Source: Fulverythrobacter ferritrahens (GTDB taxonomy: Bacteria; Pseudomonadota; Alphaproteobacteria; Sphingomonadales; Sphingomonadaceae). From it: DNA of 64,000 bases. The number at the start of each line of letters is the position of its first letter. The stretch's first letter is position 1. The notes under the pieces were generated by a model, which was given only the letters and a program-made list of their open reading frames with translations, did no database searches and was not told the origin of the DNA. The translations under genes and the position numbers were made by a program. The stretch is taken from the NCBI RefSeq assembly GCF_020539485.1, contig NZ_JACDXU010000001.1:1-64000 (forward strand), in the 5' to 3' direction. Positions 1 to 8,813 of the stretch are shown in pieces.

Positions 1-126
1 CATCTGCGACCAGGCCGCAAAACCCTCCTGCGCCTTCGCCGCAATCGCCGGAATATCCGATGCCTTCATCGCCTCCGCGCTGGAGGCAACCTCTCCCGTC
101 ATCGGGTTCAAACGTTCGAACTTCAT
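1..126 (-). CDS. Aldehyde dehydrogenase, vanillin dehydrogenase-like (N-terminus only)
   Basis: Only the first 42 codons are in the window; the gene runs leftward off the edge. The protein begins MKFERLNPMTGEVASS, which resembles the N-terminus of sphingomonad vanillin/salicylaldehyde-type aldehyde dehydrogenases (LigV group), enzymes that oxidise aromatic aldehydes to acids with NAD. The ATG at 126-124 is preceded by AGGAAAG, a good ribosome binding site. The catalytic Glu and Cys lie outside the window. The position next to an aromatic catabolic island fits, but the substrate cannot be decided from this fragment. Confidence 0.6.
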   Translation of the reverse strand, partial: MKFERLNPMTGEVASSAEAMKASDIPAIAAKAQEGFAAWSQM

Positions 127-248
127 CTTTCCTGTCCTTTTAGCTCGAGAGCCAGTTTGCCACCGCGGGCGCTACAGAGCGCAAAGCGACGCAAGACGCA
201 ATGGCCTCGGGGTATGAAAGCTGCCCCAGCGAACACTGTGTGCCCGGG

Positions 249-923
249 CTATTGCCCGATCCGGGTTCCATGGAACGAAGCGAGCCCGCCTGCAACCATC
301 TGCGCGAGGCTCAGCGCGGCGCGGTCCCAGTCCATGTCCTCGTTTTTCAGGCCCATCACGGAGGCGAGCCTCGCACCCTGGATCTGCGGATAGATATAGG
401 TGCCGTTGATGACGGTCATGGCCAGAAACAGATCCTGCTCCGACAGGCCGGGCAGGCATTGGCGAGCGAAGCCGATCATGCGCGCGCGGACATCGGCCAC
501 CAGCGGGCGGACGATTTCCTTCGCTTCCTCCGAAGGATCGGACAGGGCCTTGCAATAGACATGGTGGCTGGCCGGCGCGGCCCCATCCTGCCGGACGGGG
601 GCAAGCCCCGGGCGATAGAAGGCAAACAGCACGTCCACGAGCGCTGGAGCCTCCGCTGCGGAGACTGCATCCAGATTGCGGTTCTGCGCATCGTTGATGG
701 CGCCGAAATGATGCCCGAACACATCTTCGAACAGATGGCGCTTGCCGGTCCAGTTCCGGCTCAGCGAGGCGATGCTGGTGCCTGCCCGTGCGGCGATGGC
801 GCGGATAGTGCAGCCATCATAGCCTGCCGCGATAAACTCGCTGGCCGCCGCCTCGATGAAGCGCTCCTTGCTGGAACGATTGGCGGCGGTTGTCGATTCA
901 AGCACAATATTCGGGGCGTGCAT
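249..923 (-). CDS. TetR family transcriptional regulator
   Basis: A 224-residue protein with an N-terminal TetR helix-turn-helix at about residues 18-65 (RFIEAAASEFIAAGYDG, then TIRAIAARAGTS) and a helical effector domain behind it. It should be a DNA-binding repressor released by a small ligand. Its start lies 26 bases inside the upstream flavin reductase gene on the same strand, so it is probably translated from the same mRNA as the flavin reductase and hydroxylase. The ligand is unknown; regulation of the hydroxylase operon or of the neighbouring aldehyde dehydrogenase is an inference from position. Confidence 0.85.
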   Translation of the reverse strand: MHAPNIVLESTTAANRSSKERFIEAAASEFIAAGYDGCTIRAIAARAGTSIASLSRNWTGKRHLFEDVFGHHFGAINDAQNRNLDAVSAAEAPALVDVLFAFYRPGLAPVRQDGAAPASHHVYCKALSDPSEEAKEIVRPLVADVRARMIGFARQCLPGLSEQDLFLAMTVINGTYIYPQIQGARLASVMGLKNEDMDWDRAALSLAQMVAGGLASFHGTRIGQ

Positions 924-1413
924 AACGTCCGTCCATGTAGATCAAGCCGTCCGCATTCTGGCGGAACGACGCGTCGCGGACGAGCCCCCTTATCACCATA
1001 TGGCTGCCGAATGGCTCCGCATGATCCACTTCGCACACCACACTGGCAATCGCCTTGCGGCAGACCGGCACGCCAAGGGTGTGCGTTTCCCAGTCCTCAG
1101 ACGAAAAGCGCGTGGTCGGGTCAGCCGTGAAGAAGGCCTGACACCAGTCCTCCCCCTCGGCCCCGATCATGTTGATGCTGAAGCGGCCGCTTTCCATCAC
1201 CGCCGGCAGCAGCGAGGCGTTGCGGTTGATCGCGATCAGCATCGAAGGCGGATCGAAGCTGAGCGACATGACGGCCGTCATCACGATACCGCGGGGCGAA
1301 CCGTCGCTGTCCCGGCTAGCCACCACGGTGACACCGCCCGCCAGACGCCGGAGCGCCTGGCGGAAGCTGTCGAGTTCGAAACCCGACTGTTGGACCGGAA
1401 GGGCCTGTGTCAT
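898..1413 (-). CDS. Flavin reductase (small component of two-component monooxygenase)
   Basis: A 171-residue protein of the HpaC-like flavin reductase family. Visible family features are the N-terminal block FRQALRRLAGGVTVVAS and the flavin-binding stretch around MTAVMSLSFDPPSMLIAINR. It should reduce free FAD or FMN with NAD(P)H and pass it to the hydroxylase encoded just upstream. The ATG at 1413 is chosen because it lies 5 bases after the hydroxylase stop codon; an in-frame ATG further upstream would run into that gene. Probably co-transcribed with the hydroxylase and the TetR gene. Confidence 0.88.
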   Translation of the reverse strand: MTQALPVQQSGFELDSFRQALRRLAGGVTVVASRDSDGSPRGIVMTAVMSLSFDPPSMLIAINRNASLLPAVMESGRFSINMIGAEGEDWCQAFFTADPTTRFSSEDWETHTLGVPVCRKAIASVVCEVDHAEPFGSHMVIRGLVRDASFRQNADGLIYMDGRYARPEYCA

Positions 1414-1418
1414 CGGAC

Positions 1419-2867
1419 TCAGGCCGGAAGGATGCCGGATTTCTGCATGAATTCGCGCACCTGATTCCACTCGCCATCGCGCTGGGCGATCATGTGGTCA
1501 CCGATGCGGGCGCGCGTCTGGCTGGTGAGATAGAACATCTCGTAAAGCTCGACGCGGCTGCCAAGAGCGGAGCCGGCGAAGTCCCAGGCCATGCGCATGA
1601 TCCGCGCACGGTCTTCCGCGGCCATGCCGTTGGAGCCGGGCAGATATTTGCGCAGCTTGTCACCGATTTCCGGGTTCTCGAACAGATCGAGCGAGGGCGT
1701 GCACAGCAGGTTGTGCCCGCCGATCACGCGGATGATCTGGTTTACGCGGGTCATCCAGCCCGGCATCACACAGCGCAGGACGGACAGGTCGCGATGAGGG
1801 AAGAAGGCGCCTGCGCCCCAATCATGCGCCCGCGCTTCGGCGGCCACGATGGCCGAGCGAGTGAGCGAGAGATAGGAGTGAATCTCGCCCAGCATTTCGG
1901 CGGTTTCCGGATAGGTGAGGCTGTTGGTCACCTTGGCGATGCTGGAACACAGATCATAGGCGAATTCGAGCTTCACCATGGCGCGGATGGCGGTCTGCTG
2001 GAGGGTGTTGCCCGGCGAGACGCCTGCATTGAGGTTGTTGTAGACGGCCAGGTCGCCATCGCAGAACACGCGCTCATAAGGCACTTCGACATCGTCGAAG
2101 ATCACGAAGGCGTCCTGCTCATCAAAGCGGGAAGAGAAGGGGGCATCGGCCACGCTGGCATCGACGCCATAGTGATCGCGGCAGATCTGGATCACGCCCT
2201 TGGTATTGACCGGGATCGAGAAGATCAGTGCGTATTCCTCGGCGCCCGAGGGGATCGGCGCCGAGGAATAGACGTAAAGCTCGTCGGCAAGGGGGCCGAG
2301 GGTCGCCAGCACCTTGCCGCCACGCACGATGATGCCGTTTTCGTTGCGGCCAACCACGCGCAGCGTGAGTTCGGAGTTCATGCCCGCAAGCGGCGGGGCC
2401 GACTTGTCGATATTGGCATGGACGATGGTGTGGGTCATCGAGAGGTCGCCCTCGATCACCTCGCGGTGGAACTTCTTGAGGCGATCATAGCCTTCCGGTG
2501 CGCCCTTGGCCCAGATGTCGGCGCGGGCGGTGTGGCCCGACAGAACGACATTCACGTAATCCGGCGTGCGGCCCAGCATGCCGTTGGAATAGCGCGACAG
2601 ACGCTCAAGGCCGCGGTGGCGGATCGCCAGATCTTCCTTGGACTTGGGCAGCATCAGGCTGACATTCATCTTCTCGGCGGGACGTTCCGGATCGGGAATG
2701 AGGCACTCATCCGCATATTCGTGCTGCCAGTCGAAATAGCCGGCCATGCCGTCGATCGACCCGGCAAGCTTGGGGTCGGTCGCCACGTCGATCTTGCCCT
2801 TGCCAAGCCAGACCTCGCGCCCGTCAGCCAGCGATGCCTTGTATTCCTGTCCCGTTCTTGCGGCCAT
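1419..2867 (-). CDS. HpaB-family FADH2-dependent phenol/4-hydroxyphenyl monooxygenase
   Basis: A 482-residue protein with the full-length fold of the 4-hydroxyphenylacetate 3-monooxygenase oxygenase family (N-terminal segment with the Arg-rich RHRGLERLSRYSNGMLGRTPDY block, then an acyl-CoA-dehydrogenase-like core and C-terminal helices). These enzymes use FADH2 from a separate reductase to hydroxylate phenols; members include HpaB and chlorophenol hydroxylases. The natural substrate cannot be read from sequence. The ATG at 2867 has AAGGAGAGG in front. It is the first gene of a minus-strand operon with the flavin reductase and TetR genes, and an IclR-type operator lies 75-91 bases upstream (2942-2958). 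Confidence 0.88.
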   Translation of the reverse strand: MAARTGQEYKASLADGREVWLGKGKIDVATDPKLAGSIDGMAGYFDWQHEYADECLIPDPERPAEKMNVSLMLPKSKEDLAIRHRGLERLSRYSNGMLGRTPDYVNVVLSGHTARADIWAKGAPEGYDRLKKFHREVIEGDLSMTHTIVHANIDKSAPPLAGMNSELTLRVVGRNENGIIVRGGKVLATLGPLADELYVYSSAPIPSGAEEYALIFSIPVNTKGVIQICRDHYGVDASVADAPFSSRFDEQDAFVIFDDVEVPYERVFCDGDLAVYNNLNAGVSPGNTLQQTAIRAMVKLEFAYDLCSSIAKVTNSLTYPETAEMLGEIHSYLSLTRSAIVAAEARAHDWGAGAFFPHRDLSVLRCVMPGWMTRVNQIIRVIGGHNLLCTPSLDLFENPEIGDKLRKYLPGSNGMAAEDRARIMRMAWDFAGSALGSRVELYEMFYLTSQTRARIGDHMIAQRDGEWNQVREFMQKSGILPA

Positions 2868-2941
2868 GTCGCCTCTCCTTGGTATTTGTTGAAAACGCCT
2901 GTATTCACGATTCGCGAGACATGCAAGAAAAACAGACTGGC

Positions 2942-2958
2942 ATTCTGTTTGACGGACC
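2942..2958 (-). promoter_or_regulatory. Putative IclR-type operator, site 1 (hydroxylase operon)
   Basis: ATTCTGTTTGACGGACC matches the shared RTTCT-N7-AGAAC pattern with a degenerate right arm. It also overlaps a perfect AAACAGA-N7-TCTGTTT inverted repeat at 2930-2950. It lies upstream of the minus-strand hydroxylase gene. Confidence 0.55.
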
Positions 2959-3012
2959 GAGGCGCATCCTCAACCGGTTGACGGCTGGCGGTTCGCATAA
3001 TAAGAGAATGAC

Positions 3013-3029
3013 GTTCTGTTATAGAGAAC
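3013..3029 (+). promoter_or_regulatory. Putative IclR-type operator, site 2 (first flavoprotein)
   Basis: GTTCTGTTATAGAGAAC is a perfect 5-7-5 inverted repeat 57 bases before the start of the flavoprotein gene at 3086. A third half-site GAAT begins 7 bases upstream, as in most of the other sites. Confidence 0.7.
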
Positions 3030-3085
3030 GATGAGCCGGGTCGCCGGCCGCAAGAAATGCCGGTGCAACCGGCTGGGAGAATGTG

Positions 3086-4642
3086 ATGCAGCCACAAGGC
3101 AGGCCATGGGCGCGCCCATCGGCGGATGTGCTCGAAAATGCGCGGGAGCGATTTTCCCGCTTGCTCGGCGCTGAAGGCGTGCAGGCTGAAGGGCCGCTTT
3201 TCGCCGAGTTCCACGATCCCTTCGAGGGGCCGGACCCGGTCGGGCATCAACCCTCGCTGGTGGTGCAGCCCGCTTCGGTCGAGGAAGTGCAGGCCGTTCT
3301 TCGGCTCGCCACGGAACTGGGCGTCCATCTGTGGACCTCCTCCATGGGCCGCAATTTCGGTTATGGCGGTTCGGCGCCGGTAGTCGATGGCGGGGTGGTG
3401 CTCAATCTGCGCCGGATGAACCGCGTGCTGGAGATCGATGTGGCCCAGGGCTACGCCATGATCGAACCTGGCGTCAGCTTCGCCCAGCTTTATGACGCTT
3501 TGCGCGAACAGGATGCGCCGCTGATGATGTCAGTGCCCGATCTGGGCTGGGGCAGCATCACCGGCAATGCGCTGGAGCATGGCTATGGCTACAATGTCAT
3601 GGGCGATCATGCCTCCGCCGTGTGCGGGATGGAAGTTGTGCTGGCGGACGGCACGCTGCTGCGCACGGGGCAGGGCGCCCTGCCGGGCAGTCCGCTTTGG
3701 GCCTGCCACCGGCGGGGCTATGGCCCGTCGCTCGACAGCCTGTTCATGCAGAGCAATTTCGGCGTGGTCACCAAGGCAGGCCTATGGCTGATGCCCCGGC
3801 CGGAGATATTCGTTACGGGCACGATTACCTGCCCGGGCGAGGGCGACATCGTACCGCTGGTGGACATGCTCCGCAGATTGCTGCGTGAAGGCGTGCTGCA
3901 GGGCGTTCCGATGATCGTCGGCTCGCCGAACGAGGCTGAGGGGGACGAATCCGGTGTCGGGCGTTTCACCACAGCCAATCTCAAGCAGGTGCTGCGTCCG
4001 GGGCGCTGGAGTGTGCGACTGGGTCTTTATGGCGATGCCCGCATGGTCGCGACGCGGCGCGCGATTCTGGAAAGCGCGGTTGCCGGGCTCGATGGTGCGG
4101 CGCTGGATCTGCGGACCTATCCCGGTGACGCCGGGCGCGACGTAGTGGAGCCGCGCGATCTTATTCCCGCCGGCATTCCCAATCAGGTCCTGCTCGAACG
4201 GCTGCGTTCGGTCTTTGGTGAGACACTGGGGCATATGGACTTCTCGCCCGTGGTGCCGCTCACCGGAGAGGCGGCGCAGCGCGTCGACGGGCTGGTGCGC
4301 TATACCATGGCCCGATACGGCCTGATTGCGCCTGTGGGCTTCCTGCTCAACCAGCGCAGCATGGTCAGTGCCTGCATGGTGATGTTCGACGCATCCGATG
4401 CCGCACGCGTGGCACTGGCACGCGATGCCGTGCGCGAGATGTATGACCGGATCGCCGAATGGGGCTGCGCGCCTTACCGCTCGCATATCTCGCTGGCCGA
4501 TCATGTGGCGGGCAAGTTTGCCTTCGGCGGCAATGCGCTGGGTCGGACCTATACGCGGATCAAGGATGCGCTTGATCCTGCAGGCATATTGTCGCCCGGC
4601 AATCACGGCATCTGGCCGGGATCGCATTCGGCGGCTGATTGA
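3086..4642 (+). CDS. VAO/PCMH-type FAD-linked oxidase (para-alkylphenol oxidising), copy 1
   Basis: A 518-residue FAD-binding PCMH/VAO-family flavoprotein related to vanillyl-alcohol oxidase, eugenol hydroxylase and the 4-cresol dehydrogenase flavoprotein. The FAD pyrophosphate-binding loop SMGRNFGYGGS is at about residues 86-96, MQSNFGVVTKAG follows in the middle, and the C-terminal LDPAGILSPGNHGIWP is typical of the family. Members oxidise or hydroxylate the benzylic carbon of 4-substituted phenols. Start: the ATG at 3086 has GGGAGA 5 bases before it; a GTG at 3083 is possible but too close to that site. No cytochrome gene follows it directly, so it may be an oxidase or share the cytochrome at 8412. 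An operator site lies upstream. Confidence 0.85.
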   Translation: MQPQGRPWARPSADVLENARERFSRLLGAEGVQAEGPLFAEFHDPFEGPDPVGHQPSLVVQPASVEEVQAVLRLATELGVHLWTSSMGRNFGYGGSAPVVDGGVVLNLRRMNRVLEIDVAQGYAMIEPGVSFAQLYDALREQDAPLMMSVPDLGWGSITGNALEHGYGYNVMGDHASAVCGMEVVLADGTLLRTGQGALPGSPLWACHRRGYGPSLDSLFMQSNFGVVTKAGLWLMPRPEIFVTGTITCPGEGDIVPLVDMLRRLLREGVLQGVPMIVGSPNEAEGDESGVGRFTTANLKQVLRPGRWSVRLGLYGDARMVATRRAILESAVAGLDGAALDLRTYPGDAGRDVVEPRDLIPAGIPNQVLLERLRSVFGETLGHMDFSPVVPLTGEAAQRVDGLVRYTMARYGLIAPVGFLLNQRSMVSACMVMFDASDAARVALARDAVREMYDRIAEWGCAPYRSHISLADHVAGKFAFGGNALGRTYTRIKDALDPAGILSPGNHGIWPGSHSAAD

Positions 4643-4673
4643 CTCTGTCATGATCGAAAAATAAGAAAACGAT

Positions 4674-4690
4674 ATTCTGTAGAAAAGAAC
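4674..4690 (+). promoter_or_regulatory. Putative IclR-type operator, site 3 (MFS/TauE operon)
   Basis: ATTCTGTAGAAAAGAAC fits RTTCT-N7-AGAAC with both arms intact (outer base pair A/C mismatched). It lies 72-88 bases upstream of the MFS gene and 32 bases after the flavoprotein stop. Confidence 0.6.
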
Positions 4691-4761
4691 AACATGGCGA
4701 TCAGGCAAGCTGTCAGGCATACCCGCTTCTCGCCAGGATCCGATAAAGGGAAGAGAAGATA

Positions 4762-6039
4762 ATGGGAGAAGATCGCCCCTCGATCAGTACGATGCGGCGC
4801 TATGCCTGGACCAATGTGGCCACAGGTTTCCTCGTCTGGGGTATCGCGCTGGCCGGCATCTCGATGATGATGCCGGTGATGTATGCCACCATTTCCGATG
4901 ATATGGGCTGGACCGTGGCGCAGACCACCAGTTTCATGGTCATCAAATCCACCGTTTCGGCCGTGGCCGGGCTGTTCGCGGGTAGCATCTTCGTCCGGTT
5001 CGGGATCAAGCGGGTCTATCTGCCCGCTGTCTGGGCCGTGGGGCTGAGTTCGGCGGGCCTCTATTTCATCGACAGCCTGTGGGAATATTATGTGCTGGCC
5101 GCGGTTTCGGGCTTTGCCTCGATCCTGTGCCTGATCGCCATTCAGCTGACGCTGGCGCGCTGGTTCGACAACAAGCTGGGCCGGGCCACCGGCGTGGCGA
5201 TGATGGGCGGTGCCGCGGCGGGCGCGGTGGTGCCGCTGGCCACGACTTATGGTCTCAAGCATTTTGGCTGGCAGGCAACCGCGGGCATTTCCGGCCTGAT
5301 CGTGCTGGTCACGCTCTCGCTGGTGGTGATGTTCCTCGTCCATGAAAGACCCGAGGATTACGGCTATACCGCTGAAGAGCTGGACCATGGCGCCCGTGCC
5401 GAAGGCAAGGGCGGCGCGCCAGCCGCTGCGCGCGACCCTGGCCCGGAATTCCGCGACATCGTGCGCACGGGCCCGTTCATCCTGCTGGTGGTGGCCACGG
5501 GCCTTTCGGGCGTGATCAGCAACGGCATCAACGAATATATCCCGCTGTTCATCGAAACCCAGACCAACCTTGGCAGCTATATGGCCGCCCTTGGCTTCAC
5601 CATCGTGATCGTCCTGTCCGGCCTCGGCAAGCTGCTGTTCGGCTGGCTGTTCGACAAATTCTCCACCCGAGGCGTGGCGATGTGCTGGGCGCTGTGCGGC
5701 ATTGCCGTGCTGCTGGCCTTCCCGGTTTCCGGCCTGTTCACCTTCATGCTCTTCACCGTGGTGCGCGGACTGTCGCATGGCGGTATCGTGGTGCAGGCGC
5801 CGGTGCTGGGGCGGCACATCTATGGCGTGCGCCCGATCGCGCAGCTGATCGCGGTGCTCAATGCCACCTTCCACATCGGCGCGGCAGTGGGCATCGGGGC
5901 GATCGGCCTGGCGGTTGACTGGACCGGCGGCTTCACCGTGCCCTTCACGGTGGTGATGGTGATCGCCTTTATCAGCGCGCTGATGGCCCTGCGCTTCCAG
6001 CCGCGTTACTGGAGTGGCTATAGCGGGCCCAAGGGGTGA
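4762..6039 (+). CDS. MFS transporter, probable aromatic acid/phenol uptake
   Basis: A 425-residue major facilitator with about 12 predicted membrane segments. The first begins near FLVWGIALAGISMMMP, and the loop between helices 2 and 3 carries FVRFGIKRVYLP, the usual basic loop. The ATG at 4762 follows GGGAAGAGAAG. The following TauE/SafE gene starts inside its stop codon, so the two are translationally coupled. Its place between two phenol-oxidising flavoprotein genes and behind operator site 3 suggests import of the aromatic substrate. Substrate and direction are inference. Confidence 0.82.
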   Translation: MGEDRPSISTMRRYAWTNVATGFLVWGIALAGISMMMPVMYATISDDMGWTVAQTTSFMVIKSTVSAVAGLFAGSIFVRFGIKRVYLPAVWAVGLSSAGLYFIDSLWEYYVLAAVSGFASILCLIAIQLTLARWFDNKLGRATGVAMMGGAAAGAVVPLATTYGLKHFGWQATAGISGLIVLVTLSLVVMFLVHERPEDYGYTAEELDHGARAEGKGGAPAAARDPGPEFRDIVRTGPFILLVVATGLSGVISNGINEYIPLFIETQTNLGSYMAALGFTIVIVLSGLGKLLFGWLFDKFSTRGVAMCWALCGIAVLLAFPVSGLFTFMLFTVVRGLSHGGIVVQAPVLGRHIYGVRPIAQLIAVLNATFHIGAAVGIGAIGLAVDWTGGFTVPFTVVMVIAFISALMALRFQPRYWSGYSGPKG

Positions 6040-6767
6040 ACGATGTGCTGACGCTGGCGCTGCTGGGAGGGGCATCCTTCCTGGCCGCCCTCGTCAGCGC
6101 CAGCCTCTCCATCGGGGGAGGCTATGTGCTGTTCGGGGCGACGACGCTGCTTTACCCGCTGCCCAGCGCCATCGCGCTTCAGCCCGCGCTATCCTATGCC
6201 TCGCTGGTGGCGCGGGCGGTCACTTTCCGGCAGGCGATTGCCTGGGGGATAGTGCGGCATTTTACCCTGGGTTCGCTGGCAGGTGTCGCGGCCGGGCTTA
6301 TGCTCTATCATGCTCTCCCGGAACGGGCGCTGGCGGTGGGCGTCGGCCTGATGATGCTCGTGCTCGCCTGGACCCAGCTGCCGATGCGGCACGTCCATTC
6401 GCAGCCCGGTATGGCAGGCGTGGGCGCCGCTCATGCGGTGAGCGGAACAGTGCTGGGCATGGGTTCGGTGCTGCAGCCGGTGCTGCTCAATTCCGGGATC
6501 GACCGGCGCGCGCTGGTGGGCACTTTCGCCGCCTGCCTGCTGGTGCTGGAGGCGATCCGAGCCGGAGGCTACGCCGTCACCGGCTTTGCCTATGGTCCCT
6601 ACGCGGCGGCCATCGCCATCGCCACGGTTGCGGGCTTTGCCGGAACATGGTGCGGCAAGCAGCTGATCGGACATATTCCGGAGGAAAAGTTCCGTATCAT
6701 CATGCGCCTGCTTGTCAGCGCGCTGGCATTGCGGTTGATCTGGACCGGCGTTGCGGGGGGCGATTGA
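6036..6767 (+). CDS. TauE/SafE-family membrane transporter
   Basis: A 243-residue integral membrane protein with about 7-8 hydrophobic segments and the glycine-rich N-terminal motif SASLSIGGGY of the TauE/SafE (sulfite exporter-like) family. Members move small organic or sulfur-containing anions. It starts at a GTG (6036-6038) that overlaps the TGA of the MFS gene, giving an overlap of 4 bases. That places it in the same operon and argues for a role in moving a pathway substrate or by-product, which cannot be named from sequence. Confidence 0.78.
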   Translation: MNDVLTLALLGGASFLAALVSASLSIGGGYVLFGATTLLYPLPSAIALQPALSYASLVARAVTFRQAIAWGIVRHFTLGSLAGVAAGLMLYHALPERALAVGVGLMMLVLAWTQLPMRHVHSQPGMAGVGAAHAVSGTVLGMGSVLQPVLLNSGIDRRALVGTFAACLLVLEAIRAGGYAVTGFAYGPYAAAIAIATVAGFAGTWCGKQLIGHIPEEKFRIIMRLLVSALALRLIWTGVAGGD

Positions 6768-6804
6768 CTCCGCATATGCTCGAGTCTAAAAAATACAGAA
6801 TAAC

Positions 6805-6821
6805 ATTCTGTTTAACAGAAC
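6805..6821 (+). promoter_or_regulatory. Putative IclR-type operator, site 4 (flavocytochrome operon)
   Basis: ATTCTGTTTAACAGAAC is a near-perfect 5-7-5 inverted repeat 47 bases before the flavoprotein start at 6868. A third half-site GAAT starts 7 bases upstream (6798). Confidence 0.7.
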
Positions 6822-6867
6822 ATGATCCGGCGCCGGACAATCGATCCGCCAGCCGAGGGGAGAAGAC

Positions 6868-8412
6868 ATGCAATCCAGTCCCTTGCCGACAGGCGTAGGA
6901 GCGGAGAATTTCCGCGCGGCATTGGCGGCATTTCGCGCCGCGCTTGGCGCCGATGGCGTCCTCGATCGTGACGAGGATCGCGCCGCCTATCTCGATCCCT
7001 ATGCCTTTGGCGAAGGGCTCGACCATGAATCTTCCGGCATCCTTGCCCCGGCCGAAGTGGCCGAAGTGCAGGAGGCGGTGCGCATCGCCAATCGCTTCGG
7101 CATTCCGCTCTGGCCGGTAAGCCGGGGCAAGAATTTCGGCTATGGTTCGGCCGCGCCGGTCCGCCGGGGGGATATGATCCTGGACCTCAGCCGGATGAAC
7201 CGCGTGCTGGATGTGGATGTGCAGCAGGCCAATTGCCTGATCGAACCGGGCGTGAGCTTCTTCGATTTGTTTGACCATCTGTGGGCCAACGACATCCCGC
7301 TGTGGATGTCCGTGCCCGGCAATAGCTGGGGCAGCGTGTTGGGCAATGCGCTCGATCGCGGGATCGGTTACACGCCGCTCGGCGATAATTGCGATGCCCT
7401 GTGCGGGCTGGAAGTGGTCCTGCCCGATGGCGATCTGGTGCGCACCGGCATGGCCGCCGTGGGCAAGGGCGCGACCTGGCGGAACTACAAGCATGGCTAT
7501 GGCCCCGGCTGGGACCAGATGTTCGTGCAGTCCAATCTGGGCGTGGTCACCAAGGCGGGGCTGTGGCTGCAGCCCGAACCGGAAATGACGGCCTCGGTGG
7601 AGATCGCCTTCCCCAATTTCGACGATGCCGGCTGGGCAATCGACATTCTGGCGGATCTGCGTCGACGCGAGATCATCCAGCACAATATCGTGTTCGGCAG
7701 CCCGGTGCGCGCGGCCTCCACTCTCACCCAGCGTTCGGAATGGTATGAAGGGGAAGGCGCTCTGCCCGAAGAGGCGGAGCGCGCGATGATGGCGAAATAT
7801 GGCCTCGGCTGGTGGAACGCCAAGATCAGCTTCTTCGGCCCGGCCTATATGGTCGAAGGCAATATGCGCCAGATGCGCGAATTGTTCGAAGCCAGGCTGG
7901 GCACGGAACTGAAGTTCCGCACCTGGCACAAGGGCGAACCCTACGAGGCTTCCGCGCGCGGCGTGCCTTCCACGCTGGGTCTGCAATCGGTCAATTGGTA
8001 TGGCGGGCGTGGTGGCCACATCGGCTTCGCCCCGGTTATGCCGCAGGACGGGGCGCAAGTGCTGGCCTATGCCAAACGCGTGAAGGCGATTTATCGCGAA
8101 GTGGGCCAGGATTATTATTCCACCTTCACCATCGGGCGGCGCCACATCAACAATGTCAGCCTGATCCTCTATGATCGGGATGATCCGGCCAGCACCGGTC
8201 GGGCCAATGGCCTGTTCAAGCGACTGGTCGTGGAAGCGGCGAAAGACGGCTACACCGAATATCGCGGCCATATCGATTATATGGACACAATCGCCCAGAC
8301 CTACGATTTCAACGACCACGCACTCAACCGGCTGAACAACCGGGTGAAGGCGGCGCTCGATCCGAAGAACATCATCGCCCCCGGGCGCAACGGCATCGGG
8401 GGGAAGAAGTGA
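6868..8412 (+). CDS. 4-cresol dehydrogenase/eugenol hydroxylase-like flavoprotein subunit, copy 2
   Basis: A 514-residue PCMH/VAO-family flavoprotein. The FAD-binding loop SRGKNFGYGSAAPV is at residues 85-98, VQSNLGVVTKAGLWLQP follows in the middle, and the C-terminal part contains YRGHIDYMDTIAQTYDF and LDPKNIIAPGRNGI. It resembles PchF and eugenol hydroxylase flavoproteins, which oxidise the benzylic carbon of 4-alkylphenols with water as oxygen source and pass electrons to a c-type cytochrome. A cytochrome c gene overlaps its stop codon, which supports a flavocytochrome. The ATG at 6868 follows GAGGGGAGA. The exact phenol is unknown. Confidence 0.87.
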   Translation: MQSSPLPTGVGAENFRAALAAFRAALGADGVLDRDEDRAAYLDPYAFGEGLDHESSGILAPAEVAEVQEAVRIANRFGIPLWPVSRGKNFGYGSAAPVRRGDMILDLSRMNRVLDVDVQQANCLIEPGVSFFDLFDHLWANDIPLWMSVPGNSWGSVLGNALDRGIGYTPLGDNCDALCGLEVVLPDGDLVRTGMAAVGKGATWRNYKHGYGPGWDQMFVQSNLGVVTKAGLWLQPEPEMTASVEIAFPNFDDAGWAIDILADLRRREIIQHNIVFGSPVRAASTLTQRSEWYEGEGALPEEAERAMMAKYGLGWWNAKISFFGPAYMVEGNMRQMRELFEARLGTELKFRTWHKGEPYEASARGVPSTLGLQSVNWYGGRGGHIGFAPVMPQDGAQVLAYAKRVKAIYREVGQDYYSTFTIGRRHINNVSLILYDRDDPASTGRANGLFKRLVVEAAKDGYTEYRGHIDYMDTIAQTYDFNDHALNRLNNRVKAALDPKNIIAPGRNGIGGKK

Positions 8413-8813
8413 TGGCTTTCGAACGCAGCCTGACTATCCTTGGCGCCGTGGCCCTGATCGCGGCCTGCTCTGCCCGTTCCGATGCGGGTGAGGAAAAGCC
8501 GAAGCCCGCGTTGCCTTCCCAGATCGAAGCGGCGACTTTCGGCCAAAAATCCGCCGATCCGGGCGAGCGCCTGTTCGGGCGGGAATGCGCCTTCTGCCAT
8601 GTTGGCCGGAACACGGGCACGATCATGCTGCAAAGGCGCCTGCCGGAGGATGTGCCTGCCCAGCTCCACCAGCGCACCGATCTGAGCGCCGATTACGTGA
8701 CGGCGGTAGTGCGAAATGGGCTGATCAACATGCCCGCCTTCTCCCGCGCGGAACTGACCGATGCGGAGCTGGCGCAGATCGCGGCCTATCTGGCGAAGGA
8801 CAAGAGCAAGTGA
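8412..8813 (+). CDS. c-type cytochrome, electron acceptor subunit of the flavocytochrome (PchC-like)
   Basis: A 133-residue monohaem cytochrome c. The haem motif CAFCH is at residues 59-63 and the probable Met ligand is Met107 in INMPAF. The N-terminus is a signal peptide ending in a lipobox (IAAC, Cys19), so the mature protein is probably a periplasmic lipoprotein. The ATG overlaps the TGA of the flavoprotein gene by one base (TGATG), which indicates translational coupling and a shared complex. It should take electrons from the flavoprotein to the respiratory chain. Confidence 0.88.
   Translation: MAFERSLTILGAVALIAACSARSDAGEEKPKPALPSQIEAATFGQKSADPGERLFGRECAFCHVGRNTGTIMLQRRLPEDVPAQLHQRTDLSADYVTAVVRNGLINMPAFSRAELTDAELAQIAAYLAKDKSK

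Noticed and set aside
2666..3328. A minus-strand frame spanning the hydroxylase/flavoprotein gap.
   Set aside because: It overlaps both real genes and the operators; its translation is Arg/Pro-rich in the way of shadow frames in GC-rich DNA.
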